Assembly (NCBI RefSeq): GCF_004346195.1
Contig: NZ_SMAK01000016.1
Span: forward strand, 1 to 54,542
Reading direction: 5' to 3'
DNA length: 54,542 nucleotides
DNA from: Tepidamorphus gemmatus
GTDB lineage: Bacteria > Pseudomonadota > Alphaproteobacteria > Rhizobiales > Tepidamorphaceae
Shown: positions 43,216 to 51,193 of the stretch, piece by piece
Numbering within the stretch: the stretch's first letter is position 1
How the letters are laid out: every line of letters starts with the position of its first letter
The notes under the pieces: model-generated
Databases searched by the model: none
The model's input: the letters and a program-made list of their open reading frames with translations, nothing else
Told to the model about the DNA's origin: nothing
Program-made: the position numbers and the translations under genes

Positions 43216-44490
43216 TCAATCCGCCGGCACGAGATGGACCCGCACCGGTGCGGCGCGGCCACGCACGGCAAGGGTTTCGCTGCCCCAGCTCTGCGGCACG
43301 GCGACCCCCGACTGCTCGACGAGCTCCGCGGCCAGCGCAGCCCCGGCGCCGCGCTGCTTGGCGAGGCCTTCGAGCCGCGAGGCGAGATTCACCGCATCGC
43401 CGACCACCGTGAATTCGCGCCGTTCGCCGCTGCCGACGATGCCGACGAACACCGGTCCGAGTGCCGCCCCGGCCACTGCCCGGAACGTCGGCACGGCCGG
43501 ATCGTCCGCCTGCCAGGCGGCCATCATCGCCGGCAGGTCTGCGACCGTGGCCAGCGCCTGCCGCGCGCCGCGGCGCAGCTGGTCGTCCGCCGCCCCGGCA
43601 TAGCCGAAGATCGCCAGCACGCCGTCGCCGATGAACTTGTCGACAAAGCCGCCCTTCGCCCGCACCAGCGCGGCGATGCGCTCGCGGAAGCCGGCGAGCC
43701 AGCGCGCCACCTCACCGGGCGCCACCCCCTCGCTGGCCGCGGTGAAACCGATCAGATCGATGAACACGATGGCGAGCGTCTGCTGGCCGGCGGGGGCACC
43801 GGCGCCGTCGGCGCGGGCCAGCGCCCGCGACACCTCGTCCGGCAGGAACCGCTTCAGCTCCGCCTCGCGCCGGGCGGTGCCGAGGCCGCGCACCAGGATG
43901 TCGCGCTTGCTGCGCACCGAGATGGCGAGGACCGCCGCCGCGACCGCCAGCATCAGGACCCGCATCACGTCGGGCGGCCATGACAGCAGGCCGGTCAGCC
44001 TGTCGTTCTGCGACGCGACCGGATCCCGGTCTGCGCCGCCGAAGGCCATCAGCCCGAGCACCACGAGCAGCAGCAGCGCGCCGGCGAACACGACCGGGCC
44101 GGAGCGGAAGCGCACCGACTGGATGGCGATGATGATCGGCATCAGCCAGGTTGCCGGTTCGGCATATACCCACGGGCCGGGATGGCCGGCGAGCTGGAGC
44201 CCCTGCTGGAGGGCGAAGCCGATCAGCAGGGCATCGCAGGCGACGAACAGATAGGCGACCCAGGGACGGTAGACCGAGGATCTCGACACCAGCCATGACA
44301 GGCCGGCGAGCGCCAGGAAGCCGACCACGGTCGCCAGACCGAGCGCGAGCCGGGGCAACAGATAGCCCGCCTCGGCCTCCGGCACGATCGCCGCGGCGGC
44401 CAGCAGGCCGCCGCCGAGAATCAGCGCCCCTGCGGCGCGGGCGAGCGCGGCGATCCGCTCGGCGTCGCGCTCGGCAGCCTCGACGCTCAT
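43216..44490 (-). CDS. Membrane adenylate/guanylate cyclase (class III)
   Basis: This protein of about 424 residues has six membrane helices (roughly the first 215 residues) and a C-terminal class III cyclase catalytic domain. The two metal Asp are in AIVFIDLIGFTAA and VDKFIGDGVLAIFG, and the transition-state Asn/Arg are in FTVVGDAVNLASRLEG, so the active site looks complete. The product is probably cAMP. The ATG at 44490 (MSVEAAERDAER) is given as the start; a TTG at 44562 would add 24 residues but has no ribosome site. It converges on the hydratase gene. Confidence 0.88.
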   Translation of the reverse strand: MSVEAAERDAERIAALARAAGALILGGGLLAAAAIVPEAEAGYLLPRLALGLATVVGFLALAGLSWLVSRSSVYRPWVAYLFVACDALLIGFALQQGLQLAGHPGPWVYAEPATWLMPIIIAIQSVRFRSGPVVFAGALLLLVVLGLMAFGGADRDPVASQNDRLTGLLSWPPDVMRVLMLAVAAAVLAISVRSKRDILVRGLGTARREAELKRFLPDEVSRALARADGAGAPAGQQTLAIVFIDLIGFTAASEGVAPGEVARWLAGFRERIAALVRAKGGFVDKFIGDGVLAIFGYAGAADDQLRRGARQALATVADLPAMMAAWQADDPAVPTFRAVAGAALGPVFVGIVGSGERREFTVVGDAVNLASRLEGLAKQRGAGAALAAELVEQSGVAVPQSWGSETLAVRGRAAPVRVHLVPAD

Positions 44491-44669
44491 CGGAAGGGCG
44501 GGCGGATCGCCGGAAACGTCGTCCTGGATGGATATGGCCGGCTCCCGATCGGGTGACGGCAATCATCTAGCGCGCGAATCGGTCCGAAACAAACCGCGGC
44601 GGCCCGGACGGGATCGCGCCCGCGCGCGGTGATCGCGGGCGGCCAGCGCGGTCTGTCGAGGGCAGGTCG

Positions 44670-44912
44670 TCAGCGGCGGCCGCCGGCGGCGCGCTTCTTC
44701 GCCTTCGGGGCGAGGCCCTCGCGCTGGGCGAGCTTGCGGGCCGCCTTGCGGGCGCGGCGGATCGCCTCGCCCTTCTCGCGGGCGCGGCGCTCGGACGGCT
44801 TCTCGTACGCCTTGCGGCGCTTCATCTCGCGGAACAGTCCCTCGCGCTGCAGCTTGCGCTTGAGGACCTTCAGGGCCTGATCGACATTGTTGTCGCGGAC
44901 GAGGACTTGCAG
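44670..44912 (-). CDS. rpsU: 30S ribosomal protein S21, apparent CTG start
   Basis: This 80-residue basic protein reads (L/M)[18 protein letters not shown], then [20 protein letters not shown] and [20 protein letters not shown], an unmistakable S21. The C-terminus has a [11 protein letters not shown] extension. The first codon of the conserved start is CTG (44912-44910), where homologues have ATG, GTG or TTG; no such codon lies in frame nearby upstream. AAGGAGAG sits six bases before the CTG. S21 binds the 3' end of 16S rRNA in the small subunit. The unusual start may limit its synthesis, or reflect a base error. Confidence 0.93.
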   Translation of the reverse strand: MQVLVRDNNVDQALKVLKRKLQREGLFREMKRRKAYEKPSERRAREKGEAIRRARKAARKLAQREGLAPKAKKRAAGGRR

Positions 44913-44944
44913 GGGAACTCTCCTTCGTGGTCGGACCGGGGCCG

Positions 44945-44973
44945 GGTATGTTCGGGCGGCCAGCGACGCGCAA
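44945..44973 (-). promoter_or_regulatory. Possible rpsU promoter
   Basis: On the minus strand, TTGCGC (44973-44968) and CATACC (44950-44945) are spaced by 17 bases, giving a start near 44938 and a leader of about 26 nt. That would place the start of transcription just ahead of the CTG codon and leave no room for an upstream start codon. The remaining part of the 332-base gap 44913-45244 shows nothing clear. Confidence 0.3.
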
Positions 44974-45244
44974 ACGGTGTCGCTGCCGCGTTGCGCGGCA
45001 CCCGAGGCGTCGGCAGCATGGCGATTGAGGCCTCTGATGTAGGCCGTTTGCCGCGCGAGGGCAAGTCCGCAGCGGCATTTCGGGTGGCACGGCGCCGATC
45101 CGGGCTCGCCACAGCCGCATGGCTCTGCACCCCGTTACCGGCTATAACGGCGCGCCAGAACCGCGCCGGAGACGGCACTTGCGTCCCGCCCACGCCGCCA
45201 CAACGATCGTCGGGTCCGATTTTCGAGCAGGCTTCTCCGCCAAG

Positions 45245-45823
45245 ATGTCGCCCATCAGGATCCTCGTCGTCATTGCGACCGCGGCCGTTCTCGGCATCGG
45301 CTCGGCCTGGCTCGCGGTGGTCGGCGGATTCGGGTTCGAGGCGATCCGCTCCGGCCCATGGACCGCCTGGCCGACGGCGGGTTCGCCCGATGCCGACCCC
45401 TATGTGCGGGCGCGGATCGCCCGATCCGGCGAGATTCCGATGCCGGCGGGCGAGGGGATCGTGTTCGTCGCCCGCGAGGACAGCGACGGCGAGGCGCTGA
45501 CGGCGGACTGCGACTACCATGTGCGCGGCCAGACGCCCGCGGCGCAATGGTGGACGCTGACCGTCTACCGCGACGACGACCTGACCCTCATGGCCAATCC
45601 GGCCCAGCGCTATGGCTTCGTTTCGACGGGCATCCTGCGCGCCGGCGATGGCCGCTTCGACATCACGCTCAGCTCCCGCGCCCGGCCGGGCAACTGGCTG
45701 CCGGTCGATCCCCATGCGGGGCGCCTCAGGCTGGTGTTCCGATTCTACGACACGCCGATCGCCACCGGCGGCAGCGTTGCCGACATCGCCATGCCGGCGA
45801 TCGTCAAGGGGGCGTGCCGGTGA
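45245..45823 (+). CDS. DUF1214 domain protein
   Basis: This 192-residue protein has an N-terminal membrane anchor (about residues 6-28) and a DUF1214 core: DADPYVRARIARSGEIPMPA, DCDYHVRGQTPAAQWWTLTV, NPAQRYGFVSTGI, then NWLPVDPHAGRLRLVFRFYD. DUF1214 is usually found with DUF1254, either fused or adjacent, as here. The proteins are periplasmic or membrane-attached with unknown activity. ATG 45245 starts the anchor. The stop overlaps the next GTG start (GTGA). Confidence 0.88.
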   Translation: MSPIRILVVIATAAVLGIGSAWLAVVGGFGFEAIRSGPWTAWPTAGSPDADPYVRARIARSGEIPMPAGEGIVFVAREDSDGEALTADCDYHVRGQTPAAQWWTLTVYRDDDLTLMANPAQRYGFVSTGILRAGDGRFDITLSSRARPGNWLPVDPHAGRLRLVFRFYDTPIATGGSVADIAMPAIVKGACR

Positions 45824-46440
45824 AGCGCCTCCCGATCGGCCAGATCGCCTTCCTGGCGGCGGTGACGCTGGTGCTGGCGGCGATCCTGCACATCCTCACC
45901 ATCCTCGCCATTCCGCATTTCGCCACGCGCGACGCCTGGTCGCGGATCACCGAGATTGCCGATCCGGCCGGCATCACCCTGCTGCCGCGGCCTCTGCCCG
46001 GTGACGAGCCGCTGCCCGGCCTCGATCCGTCGATGGTCTATGGCGTCTGTCGCTACGACCTGACCGAGGGGCCGCTGGCGATCGTTGCGCCGATGCCGGA
46101 CCATTACTGGTCGGTTGCCTTCCACACGCGCGACGGCGCCATCTTCTATGCCGTCAACGACGAGGCGGCGGTGGCGCGGCGCTTCGACATCGAACTGCGC
46201 GACGCCCGGCAGATGCGCCAGTACCGCGTCGAGCATCCGGAAGCCGACGAGACGGTGCTGACCATCGAGGCGCCGTCGCAGACCGGCTTCGCGCTGTTCC
46301 GCGCCCTCGTCGCCGCGCCCAGCCTGCGCGCCGAGGTCGAGGCCGCCGTCGCCGCGATCGGCTGCACCACCCTGCTGCCCACCCAGCCCGCCCCGGTGCC
46401 CGAGGGGCCGCCGCTGCCACTGCCCAACCCGCTGCGCTGA
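45820..46440 (+). CDS. DUF1254 domain protein
   Basis: This 206-residue protein starts at a GTG that overlaps the DUF1214 stop. It has an N-terminal membrane helix (about residues 8-30) and a DUF1254 core (RDAWSRITEIADPAG, DPSMVYGVCRYDLTEGPLAI, DHYWSVAFHTRDGAIFYAVN). It is the expected partner of the DUF1214 protein, and the two probably act as a unit. The C-terminus is Pro-rich. No catalytic motif is known for the family. Confidence 0.87.
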   Translation: MKRLPIGQIAFLAAVTLVLAAILHILTILAIPHFATRDAWSRITEIADPAGITLLPRPLPGDEPLPGLDPSMVYGVCRYDLTEGPLAIVAPMPDHYWSVAFHTRDGAIFYAVNDEAAVARRFDIELRDARQMRQYRVEHPEADETVLTIEAPSQTGFALFRALVAAPSLRAEVEAAVAAIGCTTLLPTQPAPVPEGPPLPLPNPLR

Positions 46441-46588
46441 CTTGCCGTCCACGCGCCGGAAGAGCCATGCGTCAAACGCATTGCTGCGCTGCAAAAGGAA
46501 ATCTGGCAACGGCTTGCGAACAGGCCCAAATAGCTGTCATCAAAAAGCTCTACAGGGATGTTGCGTCGCAGCATCAAGGACGTTTCAG

Positions 46589-46948
46589 ATGACCAGCAAG
46601 ACCACCCATTCCGCCGTCGACATCCGCAAGGTCGAGATGGAGGCTGCCCGCCTGCGGGCCGAGGCCATCGCCGATGCCATCGTTGCGGTCGGGCGGCTCG
46701 TCGCGCGGGCCTGGGCCGCCGTGTCAGCCCGCATCGCCGCCGCCCGTGAAGCGGCCCGCGTCAGACGCGAGCTCGGCGCGCTCAGCGATCGCGAGCTGGC
46801 CGATATCGGTATCATGCGTGCCGACATTCCGGCGATCGCCGCCGGTATCTATCAGCGGCAGCCTGCCGATACCCTGGCCGAGGAGGCCCGCACGCCGAAG
46901 CAGGCCGTGATCGAGGCGCCGACGCCCGCGTTCCGGAAGGCCGCCTGA
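46589..46948 (+). CDS. DUF1127 domain protein
   Basis: This 119-residue protein ends its core with the DUF1127 signature ARVRRELGALSDRELADIGI followed by MRADIPAIAAGIY; the N-terminal 50 residues are helical and Ala-rich. Short DUF1127 proteins in alphaproteobacteria act in phosphate and carbon responses and in RNA turnover; whether this longer form does so is unknown. AAGGA lies about 9 bases before ATG 46589. A small dyad TGCGT/ACGCA (46468-46480) is upstream, and a clear intrinsic terminator follows at 47000-47031. Confidence 0.88.
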   Translation: MTSKTTHSAVDIRKVEMEAARLRAEAIADAIVAVGRLVARAWAAVSARIAAAREAARVRRELGALSDRELADIGIMRADIPAIAAGIYQRQPADTLAEEARTPKQAVIEAPTPAFRKAA

Positions 46949-46999
46949 GGCCCGACAGGGCCCGCAGGGGTCGGAACGCAATATCCGGGACTGTATCGA

Positions 47000-47031
47000 G
47001 GCTCCGGGCGCTGAGGCGTCCGGAGCCTTTT
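47000..47031 (+). terminator. Intrinsic terminator after the DUF1127 gene
   Basis: GGCTCCGG (47000-47007) and CCGGAGCC (47020-47027) pair, continued by GCGC/GCGT to a 12-bp stem (one G-U) with a TGAG loop, followed by TTTT (47028-47031). It lies 51 bases past the stop. It is the clearest rho-independent terminator in the window. Confidence 0.85.
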
Positions 47032-47071
47032 GCTGCCGCAACGGGGCCGGGCGGCACACGCAACCCGTCCG

Positions 47072-47086
47072 GTAAGCGGGGGTTAA
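47072..47086. promoter_or_regulatory. CtrA-box-like site upstream of the 34-residue membrane peptide gene
   Basis: GTAA-N7-TTAA (47072-47075 and 47083-47086) fits the CtrA motif with one change. It is 84 bases before the ATG at 47170. This is a weaker candidate than the two TTAG-N7-TTAA sites. Confidence 0.3.
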
Positions 47087-47169
47087 TCCCGATATGGCAG
47101 GCTCGAAGGATCGCAGCCTGTGGATCGGGACGTACGGGCGGCCCGTCCGACCCGCGTAGGGAGACGCAG

Positions 47170-47274
47170 ATGGCGCTCTTGCTGCTTGCTGTCACGCTTG
47201 TCGTGGCAATCGGCCTCGGCTCCGGCCTGCTCGCGCTGTTCGGCGATCCGGCCGAGGACGCGGTCCGCCGCTGA
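47170..47274 (+). CDS. 34-residue single-pass membrane peptide
   Basis: The ATG at 47170 has GGGAG (47159-47163) six bases upstream and opens a 34-codon frame: MALLLLAVTLVVAIGLGSGL, then LALFGDPAEDAVRR. One membrane helix covers most of it, with a short acidic/basic tail. A good ribosome site, an upstream terminator (47000-47031) separating it from DUF1127, and a coherent membrane segment support it as a real small gene. No family is recognised. Confidence 0.5.
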   Translation: MALLLLAVTLVVAIGLGSGLLALFGDPAEDAVRR

Positions 47275-47621
47275 GCGTTCCGCCCGGTCGCCCGATCAGA
47301 GCACGCCGCCTTTCCGCATCGTCCGCCTGCCGCATTCCCGAGCCTCATCGAGGGCGGCCTTCCCGTCAGCCCGATCACGCGCCCCCTCTGCCCGTTCCGC
47401 GTCATCGCGGAGGCCGAGACCGATCCGGGATCGGCAGGGCAGCACAGCAGATCGCTCCGCCTCCGGATCCGCGCGCGATGGTCGTGACGACGGGCTCGAT
47501 CCCGGGCTGACGGTGCCCGCCTGCGGCCGCGATGCGGCGAGGGACACGGACAGCAGCCGGCCCCCGGTGCCGCGCTGCGGGCGGGAGGCGGCGCCATGTG
47601 TCGGCGCGGACGGAATGGTCG
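47275..47621. other. Gap without recognisable gene, containing a repeated palindrome
   Basis: This 347-base stretch between the small membrane peptide and parA holds no frame with family similarity or ribosome site. It contains the palindrome CCGATCC-G-GGATCGG (47420-47434) that also occurs at 3063-3077, with similar flanking sequence. I see no terminator for parA here. Confidence 0.5.
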
Positions 47622-48257
47622 TCAGGCCCCCGCCGCCGTCAGCACCTCCGCGGCGAGCGCGGCCATCTCGTCGGCGCCGGCGCTGCGGCCGGCTTCCAGC
47701 ACGCTGGCCCCGGCTTCCATCGAGGCGGCAAAGGCGACGCGGCTGGCGATCTCGGTGGCGGCGACGGGGCCGAGCGCGGCGATCGCCTCGCGCATGCGCG
47801 CCGTCAATGTCGTGCGCGGCTGGGCGCGGTTGATGACCATCAGCGCGGGAACGCCGGCCTTGGCGGCGCTGTCCAGCGTCGCCTGCGTCGCCCACAGATC
47901 GACCGGGCTCGGCTGCACCGGGACGACGACCAGGCTCGCCGTCTCGATCGCCGGGCGGCACTCGAGGTCGGATTTCGGCGGCGTGTCGATCACAACCACG
48001 TCGTGATCGCGGGCGAGGCCGCGCGCCTCGCGCCGGGCGCCCCAGCCGGAGGCGGTGCGGAACGCGATGCCCGCCGCGTCCTCGCCAAGCCGCCGTTCGC
48101 GCGCCTCGAACCATTGCCCGAGCGAACCTTGCGGATCGCAGTCGAGCAGCGCCACCGACAGGCCGCGCAGCGCCGCCGCGACCGCCAGATGCGCGGCCAG
48201 TGTCGTCTTGCCGGAACCGCCCTTCTGCTGGGCGATCGTCAATATGCGGCCGGTCAT
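47622..48257 (-). CDS. ParA family ATPase (orphan)
   Basis: This 211-residue protein has a deviant Walker A KGGSGKTT (residues 12-19), LLDCDPQGSLGQWFEARE after beta2, and Walker B VVVIDTPPKSDLE. The short form, without an N-terminal HTH, resembles orphan ParA/MinD-like proteins that position cell components rather than the chromosome; no parB gene is adjacent. ATG 48257 is directly before the conserved GRILTIAQQKGGSG start. A GC-rich stem (CCCCCGC / GCGGGGG, about 48268-48300) precedes it. The 283-base gap 48258-48540 has no other feature that I can support. Confidence 0.92.
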   Translation of the reverse strand: MTGRILTIAQQKGGSGKTTLAAHLAVAAALRGLSVALLDCDPQGSLGQWFEARERRLGEDAAGIAFRTASGWGARREARGLARDHDVVVIDTPPKSDLECRPAIETASLVVVPVQPSPVDLWATQATLDSAAKAGVPALMVINRAQPRTTLTARMREAIAALGPVAATEIASRVAFAASMEAGASVLEAGRSAGADEMAALAAEVLTAAGA

Positions 48258-48540
48258 GGCGTCGGCGCCCCCGCAAAGCCCCCGGGGTCCAGAGCGGGGG
48301 CCTTTGCTCACAGGGTTGCACCGCCGGTGGTGCAGCGCAACAGGATTCGGCGTGCCGGCCGGCCTCTTGGCGCCCGGCAAGGCGACCGCAGATCCCGCCG
48401 CCGAGATGGCCGACAGCGCCGACCGGACGTCGGGCTGGCAGTGCGGTCTGGATGACGGGCCACGCCGCGGGTAACATGGCGCCCTGCGCCGGGCGCGGGC
48501 ACTGTCCGCATCGACGCGATCATCAGCCGATCGTTCCGCA

Positions 48541-48897
48541 ATGGCCTCTTCACCGTCGTCGCCATCCATCACGTCTGACCCTGTGCAGCCGAGCATGGCG
48601 GCCGATACCGGCGCGGCGGCGGCGCGGCGACCGCGCGTGACCATCACCTATTGCCGCCAGTGCAACTGGATGCTGCGGGCCGCCTGGCTCGCCCAGGAGC
48701 TGTTGTCGAGCTTTCCGGAGGACCTCGCCGCCGTCACGCTGGTGCCCGGCACCGGCGGCGTCTTCGTGATCGAGTGCGACGGCACGCGGCTCTGGGATCG
48801 CGTTGCCGATGGCGGCTTCCCGGAGGCGAAGCTGCTGAAGCGCCGGCTCAGGGACCAGATCGCACCCGGACGCGACCTCGGCCATTCCGACCGCTGA
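48541..48897 (+). CDS. SelW-like Rdx family protein (Cys form)
   Basis: This 118-residue thioredoxin-like protein of the Rdx (SelT/SelW/SelH) family has VTITYCRQCNWMLRAAWLAQ with a CxxC redox motif, GTGGVFVIECDGTRLWDR and the C-terminal GGFPEAKLLKRRLRDQIAPG and LGHSD signature. Selenocysteine is replaced by Cys, as usual in bacteria. A redox role is inferred. The first 30 residues are Ser/Ala-rich; an ATG at 48595 could be the true start. Confidence 0.9.
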   Translation: MASSPSSPSITSDPVQPSMAADTGAAAARRPRVTITYCRQCNWMLRAAWLAQELLSSFPEDLAAVTLVPGTGGVFVIECDGTRLWDRVADGGFPEAKLLKRRLRDQIAPGRDLGHSDR

Positions 48898-48962
48898 GGC
48901 ACGACCGCGCAGCCGTTTCCGCGCGGCTCGTCGAGCCTGTCCTGGATGTAGGAAAAAAGTCG

Positions 48963-48991
48963 TTGACAGCGTGACGCTGCTTCGGTAGGGT
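48963..48991 (+). promoter_or_regulatory. Promoter of the GTA-like cassette
   Basis: A perfect -35 TTGACA (48963-48968) and TAGGGT (48986-48991) are spaced by 17 bases. The inferred start near 48998 gives a leader of about 180 nt before the TerS ATG. A 13-bp palindrome fills part of the spacer. The rest of the 282-base gap 48898-49179 has no other clear element. Confidence 0.6.
48967..48979. promoter_or_regulatory. 13-bp palindrome inside the GTA promoter spacer (operator candidate)
   Basis: CAGCGT-G-ACGCTG (48967-48979) is a perfect palindrome that starts at the end of the -35 and lies between -35 and -10. A regulator bound here would exclude RNA polymerase or alter spacer geometry. The cognate factor is unknown. 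Confidence 0.5.
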
Positions 48992-49179
48992 TCCGTCAGG
49001 CTCGACAAGTGCGCCCGGCATCGCCGCTGCGCATCGGCGTCCACCGACGGATCGGCTTTCCAGAATCCGGAAGCATCCCGGGTCTCATCGGCATCGTCGC
49101 GAATATCGGCAGCGAGGTCGCGTCCCGGCCGCGGCACGGCCGGCAGATCCTGAGCCGTCCCCATCCAGCGGAGCAGAGC

Positions 49180-49815
49180 ATGACCGCGGGCCGCGCACTC
49201 ACCCCGGCGGAGCTCGCCAGGCTCCGCGAACTCTACGAGACCTGTCCGTGGATGACGGTCGCCGACATCGCCGCGCTGGCGCAGGTGGTGCCGGGTTCGG
49301 TCACCCGCCGGGCCCGGCGGCATGGCTGGCGCCGCGCCGCGCCGTTGCAGGACATGTTCCCTGCGGCGAGGGCGGACGTCGCTCCGCCCGCAGCGGGCGC
49401 CGCGGCCCACCTTGGCAGGGCGGCCGGCTGCACTGCCACGCAGGAGGCCGATGACGGCGGACCCGGCCAGGCGCCCGATCGGCGGGCGCTGATCGCCGCG
49501 CTGTGGCGGGCGGTGCGCATGCATGTGGCCGACCTGTCGGCGAAGGCCGGCGCTGGCGAGGCCGATGCGGGCCGCGCCGCGCAGACGCTGATGACGATTG
49601 CCCGGACGGTCGAGAAACTGATCGAGATGGAGCGCGCCGATGCCGCCGCCCGGACCGGAGCCCCTTGCGACGACGGCACGGCGGCCGCCGGCCCTGGCGG
49701 TGCCGACGCCGGCCGCGCGGCGCTTGCTGCACGTCTTGAAGCGCTGCTGCGCGAGCGGCTCGCCCGCGACGACCTTGCCGACGCTGCCTGCGACGATCTG
49801 CCCTGCGTCGGTTGA
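49180..49815 (+). CDS. Small-terminase-like protein of the GTA cassette (gp1 / TerS)
   Basis: This 211-residue protein has an N-terminal HTH (LTPAELARLRELYETCPWMT, VADIAALAQVVPGSVTRRAR) like small terminase DNA-binding domains. A low-complexity linker and helices for oligomerization (LIAALWRAVRMHVADLSAKA, LMTIARTVEKLIEMERADAA) follow, with an acidic C-terminus. Its position just before the large terminase matches GTA gene g1. ATG 49180 has GGAG nearby; the frame also opens at GTG 49009, but that segment is not family-like. Confidence 0.75.
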   Translation: MTAGRALTPAELARLRELYETCPWMTVADIAALAQVVPGSVTRRARRHGWRRAAPLQDMFPAARADVAPPAAGAAAHLGRAAGCTATQEADDGGPGQAPDRRALIAALWRAVRMHVADLSAKAGAGEADAGRAAQTLMTIARTVEKLIEMERADAAARTGAPCDDGTAAAGPGGADAGRAALAARLEALLRERLARDDLADAACDDLPCVG

Positions 49816-51106
49816 TCTGCGGCAGACGATTGACCGCCTCACAACGAACGAGATCGTCCGTCTCATCGACGATTTCGCGCTGTGGGCGCGGCCGGCGCAG
49901 CTTCCGCCGCCCGACGGCTGGACGGTATGGCTGCTGCTCGGCGGCCGCGGTGCGGGCAAGACGCGAGCCGGCGCCGAATGGGTGCGCGGCCTGGCGCTCG
50001 GACTTGCCCCGTGGTCCGACCGCCCGCTCAGCCCGATCGCGCTGGTCGCCGAGACGTTGCAGGATGCCCGCGAGGTGATGGTCGAGGGAGTATCCGGGCT
50101 GCTCGCCGCAGGCGCGGCCGGAGCGCCCGGCGGGCGCCCTGCCTGGAGCCCGGCGCGGCGGCGTCTGGAATGGCCGAACGGCGCGGTGGCGCAGGCCTTC
50201 TCCGCGGAGGATCCGGACTCCCTGCGCGGGCCGCAATTCGCTGCCGCCTGGGCCGACGAGTTGGCCAAGTGGCGCCATGCCGAGGCTGCCTGGGACATGC
50301 TGCAGTTCGCCCTGAGGCTCGGCGACAGGCCGCGCCAGCTCATCACCACGACACCGAGGTCGATCCCCCTTCTCAGGCGGCTCGTCGCCGATCCGGCGGT
50401 CGCCGTCACCCGCATGGCAACCGCCGAGAACGCCGCCAATCTCGCGCCCGCCTTCCTCGATGCGGTGGTCGGGCGCTATCGCGGTACCCGGCTCGGGCGG
50501 CAGGAGCTCGAGGCGGAGCTGATCGCCGATCGCGCCGACGCCCTGTTCCGCCGCGAGACGATCGAGGCAAGCCGGGTCAACGCCGCCCCTGCGCTCGCGC
50601 GGATCGTCGTTGCCGTCGATCCGCCGGCGGGAACCACGGGCGCCGCCTGCGGCATCGTCGCGGCCGGGATCGGCGAGGGTCCGCGCGACGCGGCGCTGCT
50701 CTATGTGCTCGCCGACGCCACCATCGAAGCCGCGCAGCCCGCCGCCTGGGCCGCCCGCGCGGTCGGCCTCTTCCATGCGCTCGCCGCGGATCGGCTCGTC
50801 GCCGAGGCCAACCAGGGCGGCGAGATGGTCGCCGCGGTCATCGGCCAGGTCGATCCGGCCGTTCCGGTCAGGCTGGTCCACGCCCGGCGCGGCAAGCGGC
50901 TCAGGGCCGAACCGGTCGCCGCCCTCTACGAACAGGGGCGGGTTCGCCATGTCGGCGCGCTGCCCCGCCTCGAGGACGAGATGTGCGACTTCGGGCTGGA
51001 CGGGCTCTCCGACGGTCGCAGCCCCGATCGCCTCGACGCGCTGGTCTGGGCACTCTCGGAGCTGGCGCTTTCGCCGGCTCGCGAGCCGCGGATCAGGCGG
51101 CTGTGA
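49775..51106 (+). CDS. GTA-like large terminase (DNA packaging ATPase/nuclease)
   Basis: This protein of about 443 residues has Walker A LGGRGAGKTRAGAEW (residues 55-69), PLSPIALVAETLQDAREVMV, the Walker B-like AAAWADELAKW and the Thr-rich coupling segment LITTTPRSIPLLRRL. The nuclease Asp residues are in VVAVDPPAGTTG and DRLDALVWALSELAL. It fits the GTA/DUF-type TerL family that packages host DNA. No ATG lies near the family start; TTG 49775 is given (49700 GTG is an alternative), so it overlaps TerS by about 40 bases or more. The start is uncertain, the stop firm. Confidence 0.9.
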   Translation: MPTLPATICPASVDLRQTIDRLTTNEIVRLIDDFALWARPAQLPPPDGWTVWLLLGGRGAGKTRAGAEWVRGLALGLAPWSDRPLSPIALVAETLQDAREVMVEGVSGLLAAGAAGAPGGRPAWSPARRRLEWPNGAVAQAFSAEDPDSLRGPQFAAAWADELAKWRHAEAAWDMLQFALRLGDRPRQLITTTPRSIPLLRRLVADPAVAVTRMATAENAANLAPAFLDAVVGRYRGTRLGRQELEAELIADRADALFRRETIEASRVNAAPALARIVVAVDPPAGTTGAACGIVAAGIGEGPRDAALLYVLADATIEAAQPAAWAARAVGLFHALAADRLVAEANQGGEMVAAVIGQVDPAVPVRLVHARRGKRLRAEPVAALYEQGRVRHVGALPRLEDEMCDFGLDGLSDGRSPDRLDALVWALSELALSPAREPRIRRL

Positions 51107-51193
51107 GCGCGAGCGTTCCTCGCTGTGCCGCCGGCGCCGCGACGGCCGGTCGCGGACATGGCCTTGCCTCGATGAACCGATGGAGATCTGCCC

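Noticed and set aside
47622-48257. Plasmid or chromosome partition locus
   Set aside because: Only a short orphan ParA is present; there is no ParB gene or parS-like repeat next to it.
48268-48310. GC-rich stem before parA as a bidirectional terminator
   Set aside because: The stem can be drawn in several registers and has only a three-base T stretch; it is mentioned under parA but not called.
48541-48897. Possible selenoprotein (SelW family)
   Set aside because: The redox motif is CRQC, with no in-frame TGA before the end, so it is the ordinary Cys form.
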